Shown here: positions 1 to 8,823 of the stretch, piece after piece
Layout: every line of letters starts with the position of its first letter
How positions within the stretch are numbered: position 1 is the stretch's first letter
Assembly (NCBI GenBank): GCA_021463845.1
Contig: JAJTXV010000002.1
Span: 104,962-168,961, forward strand
Length of the DNA: 64,000 nucleotides
Source of the DNA: Anaerolineales bacterium
GTDB lineage: Bacteria > Chloroflexota > Anaerolineae > Anaerolineales > UBA11579
Reading direction: 5' to 3'
The notes under the pieces: model-generated
The model's database searches: none
What the model was told of the DNA's origin: nothing
The model's input: only the letters and a program-made list of their open reading frames with translations
Position numbers and translations under genes: made by a program

Positions 1-109
1 TGAGATCGAATTGACGCTTGGCTCCCGCCCGGCAACCACCCCATAGGGATCCAGTGTAAAAATCGGCTTGATGGGTTGTTTTGTTTTAGTAGCCCACAAG
101 CGCGGCAAG
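1..109 (-). other. left-edge stretch, possible partial CDS
   Basis: The minus strand is open in one frame from within the end of the GNAT gene to the window edge, and reads a plausible tail ending DPYGVVAGREPSVNSIS at the edge. A second frame begins with an ATG that overlaps the GNAT stop codon (ATGA). The stretch is too short to choose between them or to name a product. It may be the 5' part of a gene that follows ftsK and the GNAT gene in the same direction. Confidence 0.25.
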
Positions 110-553
110 TCATTCAAAACCAAGCCGCATGATCAGCTCATCCTCATCGGCTTCTCCCGTATCTACGAAGCCCAGCTTCTGATAAAAGGGCTGTGGGCTG
201 TGCTCATCGGGCACGTAGCTTAGGGTCATCTCCTTGGCATTTGGGAGTCCCCTCACTCGCTCGATGAGCAACCGCATCGCCTGATAGCCATACCCTTTGC
301 CTTGATGTTGAGCGCCGATCAGAAAACGCCACAAGTAATACTTCCCCTGCCCGGGGTCCTCCTCCATCATTATGAAGCCAACCGGCGTTTCATCAGCATA
401 CACGGCGCGATACCACGCTTTCGGCTCAAACAACGCTTCCGAGAGGGAATAGGCGTTGGGCGCAACAAATTTCTCCTGTTCCGGGGAAACTCTTAGGTCA
501 AGAATTTCGCGAACATTGGTGGACGTAATCGGGCGCAAACTAACGGTTGCCAT
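110..553 (-). CDS. GNAT family N-acetyltransferase, diamine acetyltransferase-like
   Basis: A 147-residue single-domain GNAT. Residues 1-30 (LRPIT then VSPEQEKFVAPN) resemble the start of spermine/spermidine acetyltransferases of the BltD/PaiA type. The acetyl-CoA pyrophosphate loop is visible near residues 80-92 as QHQGKGYGYQAM, followed by the usual C-terminal FYQKLGF segment, where the Tyr is the usual general acid. It would acetylate a small amine, possibly a polyamine; the substrate is inferred only from family resemblance. The gene lies 15 bases behind ftsK in the same direction, so the two are probably co-transcribed. An AAAGG sequence precedes the ATG. Confidence 0.85.
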   Translation of the reverse strand: MATVSLRPITSTNVREILDLRVSPEQEKFVAPNAYSLSEALFEPKAWYRAVYADETPVGFIMMEEDPGQGKYYLWRFLIGAQHQGKGYGYQAMRLLIERVRGLPNAKEMTLSYVPDEHSPQPFYQKLGFVDTGEADEDELIMRLGFE

Positions 554-568
554 GTATGCCTTTTTGTT

Positions 569-2908
569 TTACTCGCCGACCGGCGGGGCGGCAGAGCCGC
601 CGTAGTCCAGCACCTCACGGTGCTGGGCGCCGGGCTTCTGCGGGCCGATGATGCCGCGGGCCTCCATCTGCTCGATGATGCGGGCCGAGCGGGTGTAGCC
701 GATGCGCATGCGGCGCTGCAGCATGGAGATGGAGGCGCGGCCGCGGCGGCGCACCAGGTCCACCGCCTCATCGTACATGGTGTCCTGCTCGTCCTGATTC
801 TGGATCTCTTCGATCTCTTCCCAGATCGGGATCTGTTTGAGCGGCAGGCTGCTGGCGGGGGCGGCATCGCCTTCGTGGTCAGTGGTGCTGCGGGCGGCGC
901 CTGGGTGGGCCTGCGGCGCGCTGCCGGCGAAGCTGCGCCAGTGGGTGGTGATGCGGGTGATCTCGCTCTCCGCCAGGAAGGCACCCTGCAGACGGACAGC
1001 GGCCGGCGCATCCGGCGGCTGGAAGAGCATGTCACCCTTACCGAGCAGGCGCTCAGCGCCCGGCTGGTCAAGGATGACGCGGCTGTCGGTGGTGCTGGCG
1101 ACGGCGAAGGCGATGCGAGCCGGGAAGTTGGCCTTGATGAGGCCGGTGACCACATCCACCGAGGGGCGCTGAGTGGCCAATACTAGATGGATGCCGGTGG
1201 CGCGCGCCAGCTGGGCCATGCGCGTGATCAGCTTCTCGGTCTGGTCGGGCGCGACCATCATCAGGTCAGCCAGCTCGTCAATGATGACGACGAGATAGGG
1301 AAGCTTTTCACCGTCTTGCTGGACGCGCTGGTTGTAATCAATGATGTGGCGAGCGCCGACTTTGGCGAAGCGCTGGTAGCGCTTGTCCATCTCATGGGTG
1401 ACCCATTGCAGGATGCCGACGACGCGGTCGATCTCGACCACGACGGGGGTGAGCAAATGGGGAATGCCGTTGTAGCCGGTCAGCTCGACGCGCTTGGGGT
1501 CGATCATGATGAGGCGCAGCGTCTCGGGCGTGTTGTTGAGCAGCATGCAGCAGATGAGTGCATTGACGCACACGGACTTGCCGGAGCCGGTGGCGCCGGC
1601 GATGAGCAGGTGCGGCATGGCGGCCAGATCAGCCGAAACCGCATTGCCAGCCACATCTTGCCCCAGCGCGAAACGCAGTGGCGAGCGCATGCGGGTGAAG
1701 GCTTCGCTCTCGACCACATCACGCAGGGCGACGCGGCCGATCTGCTCGTTGGGGACTTCGATACCGACGTAGCCTTTGCCGGGCACGGGGGCCTGGACGC
1801 GGATGCGCGAGGCCGCCAGCGCCAGAGCCAGGTCATCAGCCAAGGCGGCGATCTTGCCGACGCGGACGCGGGTGCGGCCGCCGCGGGTCTCGACGAATTC
1901 CGGCTCAACGCCGAACTGGGTGATGGTGGGGCCGCGGTTGATCTCGACCACTTTGGCGGGCGCGCCGAAGGATTGCAGGGTCTCTTCGATCAGGTCAGCC
2001 CGCTGGCGGTCCTGGTCGGCGCTGAAACTGACCACATCGCCAGGGTCGAGCATGTCGGCCAGGACGGGCAGCTCCCAAACGGGCTGGGCGGCTACCGGAG
2101 CAGTGCTCTCGGCAATCTCTTCGTTGATCTGCTCAGCAAGCTGATTGATCTCGGCTTGCTGCTCGGGAGTGACCTGGGGAGCTGGCTGGGCGGGCGCAGG
2201 CGTTGCGACCGGGCTGGCGGCGTAGCCGACACCCGATTCGGCATAGATGGGGTCAACCGGAGTGTAGGCTTGCCACTCGCCTTGAGGAGTGGAAGGACGG
2301 CGGCTACGCAAGGCGGCCAACAGCGGCGGCAGCCAGGCCAGCAGGCTGCTGGCGGGCAGGTCGAAGGCCAGCAGGACGGCGATCAGGAAACCGGTGAAGG
2401 CGCTGACCCACATGCCGGCCGGGCCAAGGCCGCCGAGCAGCCAATTGTGGAGGCCGGCGCCAATGCGGCCGCCGCCGAGGCCCTGGGCGGCCAGCTCCAA
2501 TGAGGCTTCGGCATTGATGGGGAACAGGAAGGCATGCAGGAGCAGGAGCACATTGCCAAACAGCAGGCCAATGCCGACCAGGCGGCGCAGGCGCAGGGGC
2601 GGGATGCGCTCAAAGTGGCGCAGCACCAGCCAGACGCCGAGGACGATGAGGGCTAGCGGGAACAGGTACAGCCCCCAGCCCAGGCCGCCGCGCAGCAGGC
2701 GCAGCCAGGCTGCGCCGAAGCTGCCCGGCGAGCCGGAGAAGACGAGCAGCAGGGTCAGGATGCCGATGGCGGCCAACAGGATGCCGAGCGCATCGAGCTT
2801 GCGGTCAGGCGAGATGCTGGCCCAGAAGTTTTCGAGGGCCGGCAGCAGCTGGGGCTCGTGCGGGCTGCGCCCGCTGCCTTTCTTGTTAGTGCGTTTCTTC
2901 TTAGCCAT
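569..2908 (-). CDS. ftsK: DNA translocase FtsK/SpoIIIE
   Basis: A 779-residue septal DNA pump that clears chromosome DNA from the closing septum and aids dimer resolution. Four membrane segments lie within residues 35-190, followed by a linker rich in Pro, Ala and Gln (about 200-270). The RecA-type motor has Walker A GATGSGKS at 438-445 (K444) and Walker B YLVVIIDEL near 538-546, then the conserved LATQRPSVDVVTG stretch. The C-terminal 70 residues form the gamma winged helix that reads KOPS sequences. The linker is short compared with E. coli FtsK and closer to SpoIIIE. A TATACT -10-like box lies at 2928-2933 (minus), but no good -35 was seen. Confidence 0.97.
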   Translation of the reverse strand: MAKKKRTNKKGSGRSPHEPQLLPALENFWASISPDRKLDALGILLAAIGILTLLLVFSGSPGSFGAAWLRLLRGGLGWGLYLFPLALIVLGVWLVLRHFERIPPLRLRRLVGIGLLFGNVLLLLHAFLFPINAEASLELAAQGLGGGRIGAGLHNWLLGGLGPAGMWVSAFTGFLIAVLLAFDLPASSLLAWLPPLLAALRSRRPSTPQGEWQAYTPVDPIYAESGVGYAASPVATPAPAQPAPQVTPEQQAEINQLAEQINEEIAESTAPVAAQPVWELPVLADMLDPGDVVSFSADQDRQRADLIEETLQSFGAPAKVVEINRGPTITQFGVEPEFVETRGGRTRVRVGKIAALADDLALALAASRIRVQAPVPGKGYVGIEVPNEQIGRVALRDVVESEAFTRMRSPLRFALGQDVAGNAVSADLAAMPHLLIAGATGSGKSVCVNALICCMLLNNTPETLRLIMIDPKRVELTGYNGIPHLLTPVVVEIDRVVGILQWVTHEMDKRYQRFAKVGARHIIDYNQRVQQDGEKLPYLVVIIDELADLMMVAPDQTEKLITRMAQLARATGIHLVLATQRPSVDVVTGLIKANFPARIAFAVASTTDSRVILDQPGAERLLGKGDMLFQPPDAPAAVRLQGAFLAESEITRITTHWRSFAGSAPQAHPGAARSTTDHEGDAAPASSLPLKQIPIWEEIEEIQNQDEQDTMYDEAVDLVRRRGRASISMLQRRMRIGYTRSARIIEQMEARGIIGPQKPGAQHREVLDYGGSAAPPVGE

Positions 2909-2965
2909 AGTTCAAAATTGGGTTTTGAGTATAGCGCAAGCAAAATTGCGACACTAAGGCGGGTG

Positions 2966-3055
2966 GGCAGGCAAAAGCTTTAATCATCATCATTCTTTTT
3001 TTGGGGGGGCGGGGGTAGCTCCGTTAATAGTTAAAGCTTTTGTCAAGCTCCAGCC
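2966..3055. repeat. inverted repeat around a T/G homopolymer tract
   Basis: A perfect 12-base inverted repeat (CAAAAGCTTTAA at 2972-2983, its complement at 3031-3042) lies between the divergent ftsK and rnz genes. The outer GGGCAGGC also recurs inverted, with about ten bases inserted on the right arm. The centre holds a TCATCAT run, then eight T, seven G, C and five G (about 2994-3015). It could be a relic of a small mobile repeat or a structured leader; no function is claimed. Confidence 0.5.
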
Positions 3056-3159
3056 TGCCCTCGCCTTTCGCACGAGATACAGCCTACCCGCGATCGGGCT
3101 GGAGCGGGCAAAAACGATGGTGTTGTCAAGCAGTTATACTGACGCTGAAGCGAGGAATT

Positions 3160-4149
3160 TTGTTCGAGATCACCTTTTTAGGCACATCCGCCTCGGCGCC
3201 CTCGGTGCACCGCGGGCTTTCGGCGCACATCATCAAGCACGACGAGCATCGTTTTCTGGTGGATTGCGGCGAGGGCACCCAGCGGCAGATCCTGAAGTCT
3301 GGGCTGGGTTTCAAGCGGCTCAACCATATTCTGATCACGCACGGCCACCTGGACCATATTCTGGGCCTGGCAGGCTTGTTCTCCACCTTTACGCGCTGGG
3401 AAACGCTGGAAGATGTCGAGATCATGGCGGGCAAGTGGACGCTGGAGCGTATTGATGCGCTGCTGTACGGCGTGCGCATCATCCCCAAAGGCAAGCAGAA
3501 CCCGGTGAACGTTAGCCTGCGGGCGGTGGAACCGGGCGTGATCTTTGAAACGGATGACTTTCACATCCGCGCCTTTGCGGTGAGCCACCGCGGGCCGGAC
3601 TGTCTGGGCTTCGTGTTCCAGGAGCCGGAGCGACGCCCGTTCCTGCCCGAGAAGGCTGACGCGCTGGGCGTGCCGCACGGCCCGCAACGGCGCGACCTGG
3701 TGCACGGCCAGGCGGTGACGCTGGCGGACGGCCGGGTGGTGCAGCCGGACGAGGTGCTGGGCGACGAGGTGAAGGGCGCCAAGCTGGTGCATATTGGCGA
3801 CACCGGGCGCACGGACGATATTCTGGAAGCCTGCCGCGGGGCGGATGCGCTGGTGATCGAAGCGACCTATCTGGAAGAAGAGCGCGAGATGGCCCGCGAG
3901 TTCGCCCATTTGACGGCGCGCCAGGCGGCCGAGCTGGCGCGGGAGGCCGGGGTGGGCAAGCTGATCCTGACGCATATCTCACGTCGCTACCGCGAGAGCG
4001 ATGTGCTGGCCGAGGCGCAGGCGGTGTTCCCAAATGTGGCAGTGGCGCGCGATTTTGATACGTTTCAGGTGCGACGGGGTGAGGTAATCAAGATGGGGAA
4101 GCAGAAGGCTGAGAAGGGTGGACGGAATGCAGGGGAGGCGGAGGAATAA
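3160..4149 (+). CDS. rnz: ribonuclease Z
   Basis: A metallo-beta-lactamase-fold endonuclease that trims tRNA 3' trailers. From the chosen TTG at 3160 the protein is 329 residues and begins FEITFLGTSASAPS, the usual RNase Z N-terminus. The metal-binding HGHLDH lies at residues 61-66, and the later ligands are visible in AVSHRGP, HIGDTGRTDD and LTHIS. The reading frame stays open upstream to 3040, but that extension has no family character, and a GAGG lies just before the TTG. A TATACT box at 3135-3140 may be the -10 element. Length fits the short (bacterial) form. Confidence 0.93.
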   Translation: MFEITFLGTSASAPSVHRGLSAHIIKHDEHRFLVDCGEGTQRQILKSGLGFKRLNHILITHGHLDHILGLAGLFSTFTRWETLEDVEIMAGKWTLERIDALLYGVRIIPKGKQNPVNVSLRAVEPGVIFETDDFHIRAFAVSHRGPDCLGFVFQEPERRPFLPEKADALGVPHGPQRRDLVHGQAVTLADGRVVQPDEVLGDEVKGAKLVHIGDTGRTDDILEACRGADALVIEATYLEEEREMAREFAHLTARQAAELAREAGVGKLILTHISRRYRESDVLAEAQAVFPNVAVARDFDTFQVRRGEVIKMGKQKAEKGGRNAGEAEE

Positions 4150-4219
4150 AATCTGCGCTATTTGGAAGATGTGTCTATAAGGATCCTTCGCTGGTCTGGG
4201 TTCAACTTAGGAGGGCAAC

Positions 4220-4435
4220 ATGAGCTACTTTGTGTATGAAAATTGGCGAGCTGATAACAAAGCAAAGATACACAAAGGCAGTTGTAGTTTCTGTAACTAT
4301 GGCAAGGGCATTCACGTACAGCCTTCTTCAACCAATGGCAAATGGTCCAAGCCGTTCGCGAGTTTGGAAGAAGCCATGAAATACGCAAAAAGCACTGGTC
4401 GAAAAGTTTCTCTTTGCAATTTCTGCCAGAAGTAA
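4220..4435 (+). CDS. small protein with two CxxC pairs, unknown function
   Basis: A 71-residue protein with a strong ribosome binding site (GGAGGG, about 8 bases before the ATG). It has Cys22-x2-Cys25 and Cys66-x2-Cys69 plus His18, an arrangement fit for one zinc site formed by the two ends of the chain. It resembles a widespread family of tiny proteins that start FVYENWR and contain the CSFCNxGKG signature; no function is known to me. Codon use is more AT-rich than in its neighbours. It stands alone between rnz and a convergent DUF1761 gene. Confidence 0.8.
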   Translation: MSYFVYENWRADNKAKIHKGSCSFCNYGKGIHVQPSSTNGKWSKPFASLEEAMKYAKSTGRKVSLCNFCQK

Positions 4436-4457
4436 GACACTATTTCGATAGACAAAA

Positions 4458-4486
4458 AAAGAGGCGGCCAGAGTTGCCGCCTCTTT
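4458..4486. terminator. bidirectional intrinsic terminator
   Basis: An 8-bp GAGGCGGC/GCCGCCTC stem (4461-4468 with 4476-4483) is flanked by seven A on the left and TTT on the right. It lies between the small four-cysteine gene and the DUF1761 gene. The U-tract is better on the minus strand, so it mainly ends the DUF1761 transcript. Confidence 0.8.
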
Positions 4487-4502
4487 GTAAGCGCTTGCAG
4501 CC

Positions 4503-4910
4503 TTACATCGCGCCGATGATAAGGCCCATGACAGCGAAGACAACCACGTTATAGCCGGCATTGATGAGCCACAGCTTGAGCGGCCGGCCTTCGTACATGT
4601 AGTTCACCGCAAAGGCGGTGGCGACCCAGCCGAGGCCGATCATCAGGCCATAGCGCAGACCGGCAGTTGCTCCAGCACCGCTGCCCAGCAGGCTCGCCAG
4701 GGTAAAGGCCATGATGAGCTCCAGCACGAAAGAAGTGATGAGCAGGCGACCGAGGTCAGGCGTTTGCTGGGTGCTGGCTTTGCCTTTGCCCTTGGAGCCC
4801 ATGCCGATGAGTGCTTGCCAGGGCTTGGAGAATATGAAGGTGTACCAGATGAAGCCGAGGAAAAAAGCGGCCAGAGCGGCCAGTGCAACTGCAAGATAGT
4901 TAATGTCCAT
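4503..4910 (-). CDS. DUF1761 family membrane protein
   Basis: A 135-residue integral membrane protein with four hydrophobic segments (about 4-24, 60-78, 84-100, 112-134). The N-terminal pattern LGFIWYTFIFSKPW followed by a short Lys/Gly/Ser-rich loop is typical of DUF1761. The function of this family is unknown. The gene is single, convergent with the preceding small gene, and ends at a shared terminator. Confidence 0.85.
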   Translation of the reverse strand: MDINYLAVALAALAAFFLGFIWYTFIFSKPWQALIGMGSKGKGKASTQQTPDLGRLLITSFVLELIMAFTLASLLGSGAGATAGLRYGLMIGLGWVATAFAVNYMYEGRPLKLWLINAGYNVVVFAVMGLIIGAM

Positions 4911-4975
4911 TTTTTTAGGTCTCCGTTCTGCAAACTAGAACACACCTGCAAGGCGGAAGTTACCTGTTAGGCGGT

Positions 4976-5004
4976 TTGACACTCTTTCTGGCTGGCGATA
5001 TACT
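4976..5004 (+). promoter_or_regulatory. sigma-70-type promoter of the met operon
   Basis: TTGACA at 4976-4981 and TATACT at 4999-5004 are separated by exactly 17 bases. Transcription would begin near 5011, about 50 bases before the SAM riboswitch aptamer. Confidence 0.8.
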
Positions 5005-5061
5005 CGCTCTCAATTGAATAGGCGAACACGCTTTCGTTCGCCCGCGCTGCGCAGCAGCGCA

Positions 5062-5206
5062 CTCATCCAGAGAGGTGGAGGGAATCGGCCCTTTGAAGCC
5101 TCGGCAACCCCCTGAAACGGACGGTGCCAAATCCGACAGACGAATTCTGGAAGATGAGGCGATGAAGTGTAATTTCAGTCGCCTCTTGCATTAGAGGCGT
5201 TTCGTT
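5062..5206 (+). ncRNA. SAM-I (S-box) riboswitch with terminator
   Basis: The S-box signature is clear: AGAGGTGGAGGGA at 5069-5081, then GAAGCCTCGGCAACC and GGTGCCAA. P1 pairs CTCATC (5062-5067) with GATGAG (5153-5158). The expression platform can also be read: GAGGCGA (5156-5162) can pair with TCGCCTC (5179-5185) as an antiterminator, while CGCCTCT (5180-5186) pairs with AGAGGCG (5193-5199) to form a terminator followed by TTTCGTTTTT. SAM binding stabilises P1, frees the terminator and lowers expression of metH and the genes behind it. Confidence 0.93.
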
Positions 5207-5223
5207 TTTAACACCAGTGAGGA

Positions 5224-5280
5224 GTAAACAGTGATTGGTGAGCAGGAGACTGTTCACTGGTTACCGAGCGCTGCTCACTG
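5224..5280. repeat. CAGTGA/TCACTG imperfect inverted repeats in the metH leader
   Basis: Between the riboswitch terminator and the metH ribosome binding site lies a patch of nested inverted repeats: GTGAGCAG (5238-5245) with CTGCTCAC (5271-5278), and GTAAACAGTGA (5224-5234) with TCACTGGTTAC (5254-5264, one mismatch). The composition resembles short interspersed repeats that I recall from Chloroflexota genomes. In the mRNA it would fold just upstream of the start codon. Confidence 0.5.
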
Positions 5281-5298
5281 TACCTGGAGGTTGATTTC

Positions 5299-8200
5299 TT
5301 GAGCACACACCGCACCTACACTCGCCCCGGCTTTTTGGATGCGCTGGCCAAGCGCGTTCTGGTCTATGACGGCGCTATGGGCACCAGCCTGCAGAAGATG
5401 AACCTGACCGCCGAGCACTATGGCGGCGAGCAGTACAACGGCTGCCCGGACTACCTCAACATCACTTACCCTGAGGCGCCGGCCGCGGTGCACCGCTCCT
5501 ACCTTGAGGTGGGCGTGGATGTGGTGGAGACCAACACCTTCCGCAGTAACCGCCTGACGCTGGGCGAATACGGGCTGGGTGAGCGCACGATCGAGATCAA
5601 CATGGTGGCGTCACAGCTGGCGCGCAAACTGTGCGACGAGTTCAGCACGCCCGAGCAGCCGCGCTTCGTGGCCGGCTCCATGGGGCCGAGCGGCAAGCTG
5701 CCCAGCGCCGACGACCCGACCCTCTCGGACATCACCTATGACCAGCTGGTGGAGCTGTTCCGCGAGCAGGCCGTGGGCCTGATCCAGGGCGGCGTGGATG
5801 TGCTGCTGATCGAGACTTCGCAGGACATTCTTGAGGTCAAGGCGGCCATCAACGGCATCCAGAAAGCTTTCGAGGAAACCGGCGAGGTGCTGCCGGTGCA
5901 GTGCCAGGTGACGCTGGACGTCACCGGGCGCATGCTGCTGGGCACCGATATTGCGGCGGCGCTGACGATCCTGGAGGGCATGCCGATCGACGTGATCGGC
6001 CTGAACTGCTCCACCGGGCCGGAGCACATGCGCCAGCCGATCAGCTTCCTGGGCGAGAACACCCAGCTGCCGGTGTCGGCGATCCCCAACGCGGGCCTGC
6101 CGCTCAACGTGGACGGTGAGGCGGTGTATCCGCTGGAGCCGGCGCCGTATGCGCAGGAGATGTTCGAGTTCGTGCACAAGCACCACGTCAGCGTGGTGGG
6201 CGGCTGTTGTGGCACCACACCGGAGCACCTTAAGCAGCTGATCGAGAAGCTGAACAATCACCCTGCCCCCCCGCGCGCCGACAAGACCGAGGCGCGTTTG
6301 TCGTCTTCCATTCAGGCGACGACGATGATCCAGGAGCCGCCGCCGCTGCTGATCGGCGAACGGCTGAACGCCACCGGCAGCCGCCAGTTCAAGCGGCTGC
6401 TGATGAACGAAGACTTTGACGGCATTCTGGAAATGGCCCGCGAGCAGATCGCGGGCGGCGCCCACACGCTGGACGTCAGCGTGGCGCTGACCGAGCGCCC
6501 GGATGAGGCCTATTTGATGAGCAAGGTGGTCAAGAAACTGGCGATGGGCATCGAAGCCCCGCTGGTGATCGACTCCACCGAGCCGGAAGTGATGGAAGTG
6601 GCGCTCAAGCTGGCGCCCGGGCGCTGCCTGCTGAACTCCACGCATCTGGAGGCCGGCCGCCCCAAGATGGACCAGGTGCTGCGCCTGGCCAAGGAGCACA
6701 ACGCGGCCGTGCTGATCCTGACCATCGATGAGAGCGGCATGGCCAAGACGGCCGAGCGCAAGTTCGAGGTGGCCAAGCGCATCCACGATATTGCGGTGGA
6801 CGAGTTCGGCTTCCGCTCCGAGGACCTGGTGTTCGACGTGCTCACTTTCCCGTTGAGCACCGGCCAGGAGGAGTTCAACAACAGCGCGGTGGAGACGATC
6901 AACGCCATCCGCGAGATCAAAGAGAAGCTGCCGGGCTGCTTCACCTCGTTGGGCGTCAGCAACGTCAGCTTTGGCCTCAGCAAGGCGGCCCGCCCGGTGC
7001 TGAACAGCATGATGCTGCACTTCTGCGTGCAGGCTGGGCTCGACATGGCGATCGTGCATGCCAGCAAGGTCAAGCCGTACGCCGAGATCCCCGAAGAAGA
7101 GCGCGTGCTGATGGAGGACCTGATCTTCAACAAGCGCCCGGATGCGCTGCAGAAGGTCATCGAATTCTACGAGAACCGCGCCCCCAGTGAAGAGGAAGGC
7201 GCCGAGGACCCGACCGAGGGCATGACCTCGGAGGAGAAGCTGCACTGGAGCATTCTGCACCGCCACAAAGAGGGTGTGGAAGATGCGATCGACGAAGTCA
7301 TCAGCCGCAAGCAGCACCCCAGCGACCACGAGACCGCGGTCAACCTGTTGAACAACACCTTGCTGCCGGCCATGAAAGAAGTCGGCGACAAGTTTGGCGC
7401 GGGCGAGCTGATCCTGCCGTTCGTGCTGCAATCGGCCGAAGTGATGAAGAAATCGGTCAACCACCTGGAGAACTATCTCGAAAAGGTGGAAGGCGTCAGC
7501 AAGGGCAAGGTGGTGCTGGCCACCGTGTACGGCGACGTGCACGACATTGGCAAGAACCTGACCAAGACCATTTTGGTGAACAACGGCTACGAAGTGTTCG
7601 ACCTGGGCAAGCAAGTGCCCGCTGAAACAATCATCAGCAAGGCCGAGGAAGTGGGCGCCACGGCGATCGGCTTGAGCGCGCTGCTGGTGAGCACCAGCAA
7701 GCAAATGCCGCTGATCGTCAATGAGCTGCAGCGCCGCGGGCTGAAGTACCCGGTGCTGGTAGGCGGCGCGGCGATCAACCGCCGCTTCGGCTGGCGCATC
7801 CTGTACACCGAAGGCGGGGCACCCTACCAGCCCGGCGTCTTCTACTGCCAGGACGCGTTCGAGGGCCTGGAGACGATGGACAAGCTGATCGATGAGCCCA
7901 AGCGGGCTGAGTTGATCCAGGATGTGTTCGGCAAGGCGGCCAAGGAGCTGGAGCGCGAGAGCAAGCCGCGCACCACGGCGAGGGTCACCGGGCGCTCGGC
8001 GGTGGGTCCGGCGGCCAAGATCCCCACGCCGCCCAAGTGGGGCGTGCACGTGGTGAACAATATGCCGCTGGATCTGGTGTTCGAGTGCTTGTACAAGAAC
8101 GAGCTGTATCGCCTCTCGTGGGGCGCCAAGAACAAGCAGGGCGCCGAGTGGGAACAGATCTCCAAGGAATTTGATGAGCGCTTGGCGCGCATGGAGCGCC

Positions 8201-8823
8201 AAGCCAAGCAGACCGGCTGGCTGAAGCCGCAGGGTGTGTACGGCTACTGGCCGGCGCAAGCCGAGGGCGACGAGTTGATCGTATACGACCCGGCCAGCCT
8301 GGGCTCCGCCAAGCCGGCCGAGCTGACCCGCTTTGGCTTCCCGCGCCAGCCCAGCGGCGAGCTGCTGTGCCTGGCGGATTACTTCGCGACGGTGGAGAGC
8401 GGCACGATGGACATGGTCGCCTTCCAGATCGTGACGGTGGGCCAACAGGCCACCGAAGAGCTGGAGAAGCTGCAGGCCACCGGTGACTACACCGAGGCGT
8501 ACTTCATGCACGGCCTGGCGGTGCAAACCGCCGAGGCCACGGCCGAATTCCTGCACCGCCACATCAAGCGCGAGCTGGGGCTGGAGCCCAAGCAGGGCAA
8601 GCGCTATTCGTGGGGCTATCCGGCCATCCCGGATGTGGATGATCACGCCAAGGTGTTCGAGCTGCTGCCGGCCGAGAAGGAGCTGGGCATGCAGCTCACC
8701 GAAGGCTTCCAGCTGATGCCGGAGCAATCCACCGCGGCGATCATTTTGCACCACCCTGAGGCGAAATACTACAGTGTGGGCGAGAGCCGCGTGGAGCAGT
8801 TGATGCGTGAGCGAGGCGAATAG
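5299..8823 (+). CDS. metH: cobalamin-dependent methionine synthase
   Basis: Transfers methyl from 5-methyltetrahydrofolate to homocysteine through methylcobalamin. All modules are present in 1174 residues: homocysteine domain (1-325) with zinc ligands C237, C303 and C304; pterin-binding barrel (about 350-610); B12 cap (about 650-735) and B12 domain with DVHDIG at 746-751, H748 being the cobalt ligand; and a C-terminal AdoMet-binding reactivation domain (about 930-1165). The start is a TTG preceded by GGAGG at an 8-base spacing. The stop overlaps the next start by one base (TAGTG). Control is by the SAM-I riboswitch just upstream. Confidence 0.97.
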   Translation: MSTHRTYTRPGFLDALAKRVLVYDGAMGTSLQKMNLTAEHYGGEQYNGCPDYLNITYPEAPAAVHRSYLEVGVDVVETNTFRSNRLTLGEYGLGERTIEINMVASQLARKLCDEFSTPEQPRFVAGSMGPSGKLPSADDPTLSDITYDQLVELFREQAVGLIQGGVDVLLIETSQDILEVKAAINGIQKAFEETGEVLPVQCQVTLDVTGRMLLGTDIAAALTILEGMPIDVIGLNCSTGPEHMRQPISFLGENTQLPVSAIPNAGLPLNVDGEAVYPLEPAPYAQEMFEFVHKHHVSVVGGCCGTTPEHLKQLIEKLNNHPAPPRADKTEARLSSSIQATTMIQEPPPLLIGERLNATGSRQFKRLLMNEDFDGILEMAREQIAGGAHTLDVSVALTERPDEAYLMSKVVKKLAMGIEAPLVIDSTEPEVMEVALKLAPGRCLLNSTHLEAGRPKMDQVLRLAKEHNAAVLILTIDESGMAKTAERKFEVAKRIHDIAVDEFGFRSEDLVFDVLTFPLSTGQEEFNNSAVETINAIREIKEKLPGCFTSLGVSNVSFGLSKAARPVLNSMMLHFCVQAGLDMAIVHASKVKPYAEIPEEERVLMEDLIFNKRPDALQKVIEFYENRAPSEEEGAEDPTEGMTSEEKLHWSILHRHKEGVEDAIDEVISRKQHPSDHETAVNLLNNTLLPAMKEVGDKFGAGELILPFVLQSAEVMKKSVNHLENYLEKVEGVSKGKVVLATVYGDVHDIGKNLTKTILVNNGYEVFDLGKQVPAETIISKAEEVGATAIGLSALLVSTSKQMPLIVNELQRRGLKYPVLVGGAAINRRFGWRILYTEGGAPYQPGVFYCQDAFEGLETMDKLIDEPKRAELIQDVFGKAAKELERESKPRTTARVTGRSAVGPAAKIPTPPKWGVHVVNNMPLDLVFECLYKNELYRLSWGAKNKQGAEWEQISKEFDERLARMERQAKQTGWLKPQGVYGYWPAQAEGDELIVYDPASLGSAKPAELTRFGFPRQPSGELLCLADYFATVESGTMDMVAFQIVTVGQQATEELEKLQATGDYTEAYFMHGLAVQTAEATAEFLHRHIKRELGLEPKQGKRYSWGYPAIPDVDDHAKVFELLPAEKELGMQLTEGFQLMPEQSTAAIILHHPEAKYYSVGESRVEQLMRERGE

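Noticed and set aside
1187-2503. Long plus-strand frame across ftsK
   Set aside because: Antisense of FtsK; Asp/Gly/Gln-rich translation with no motif.
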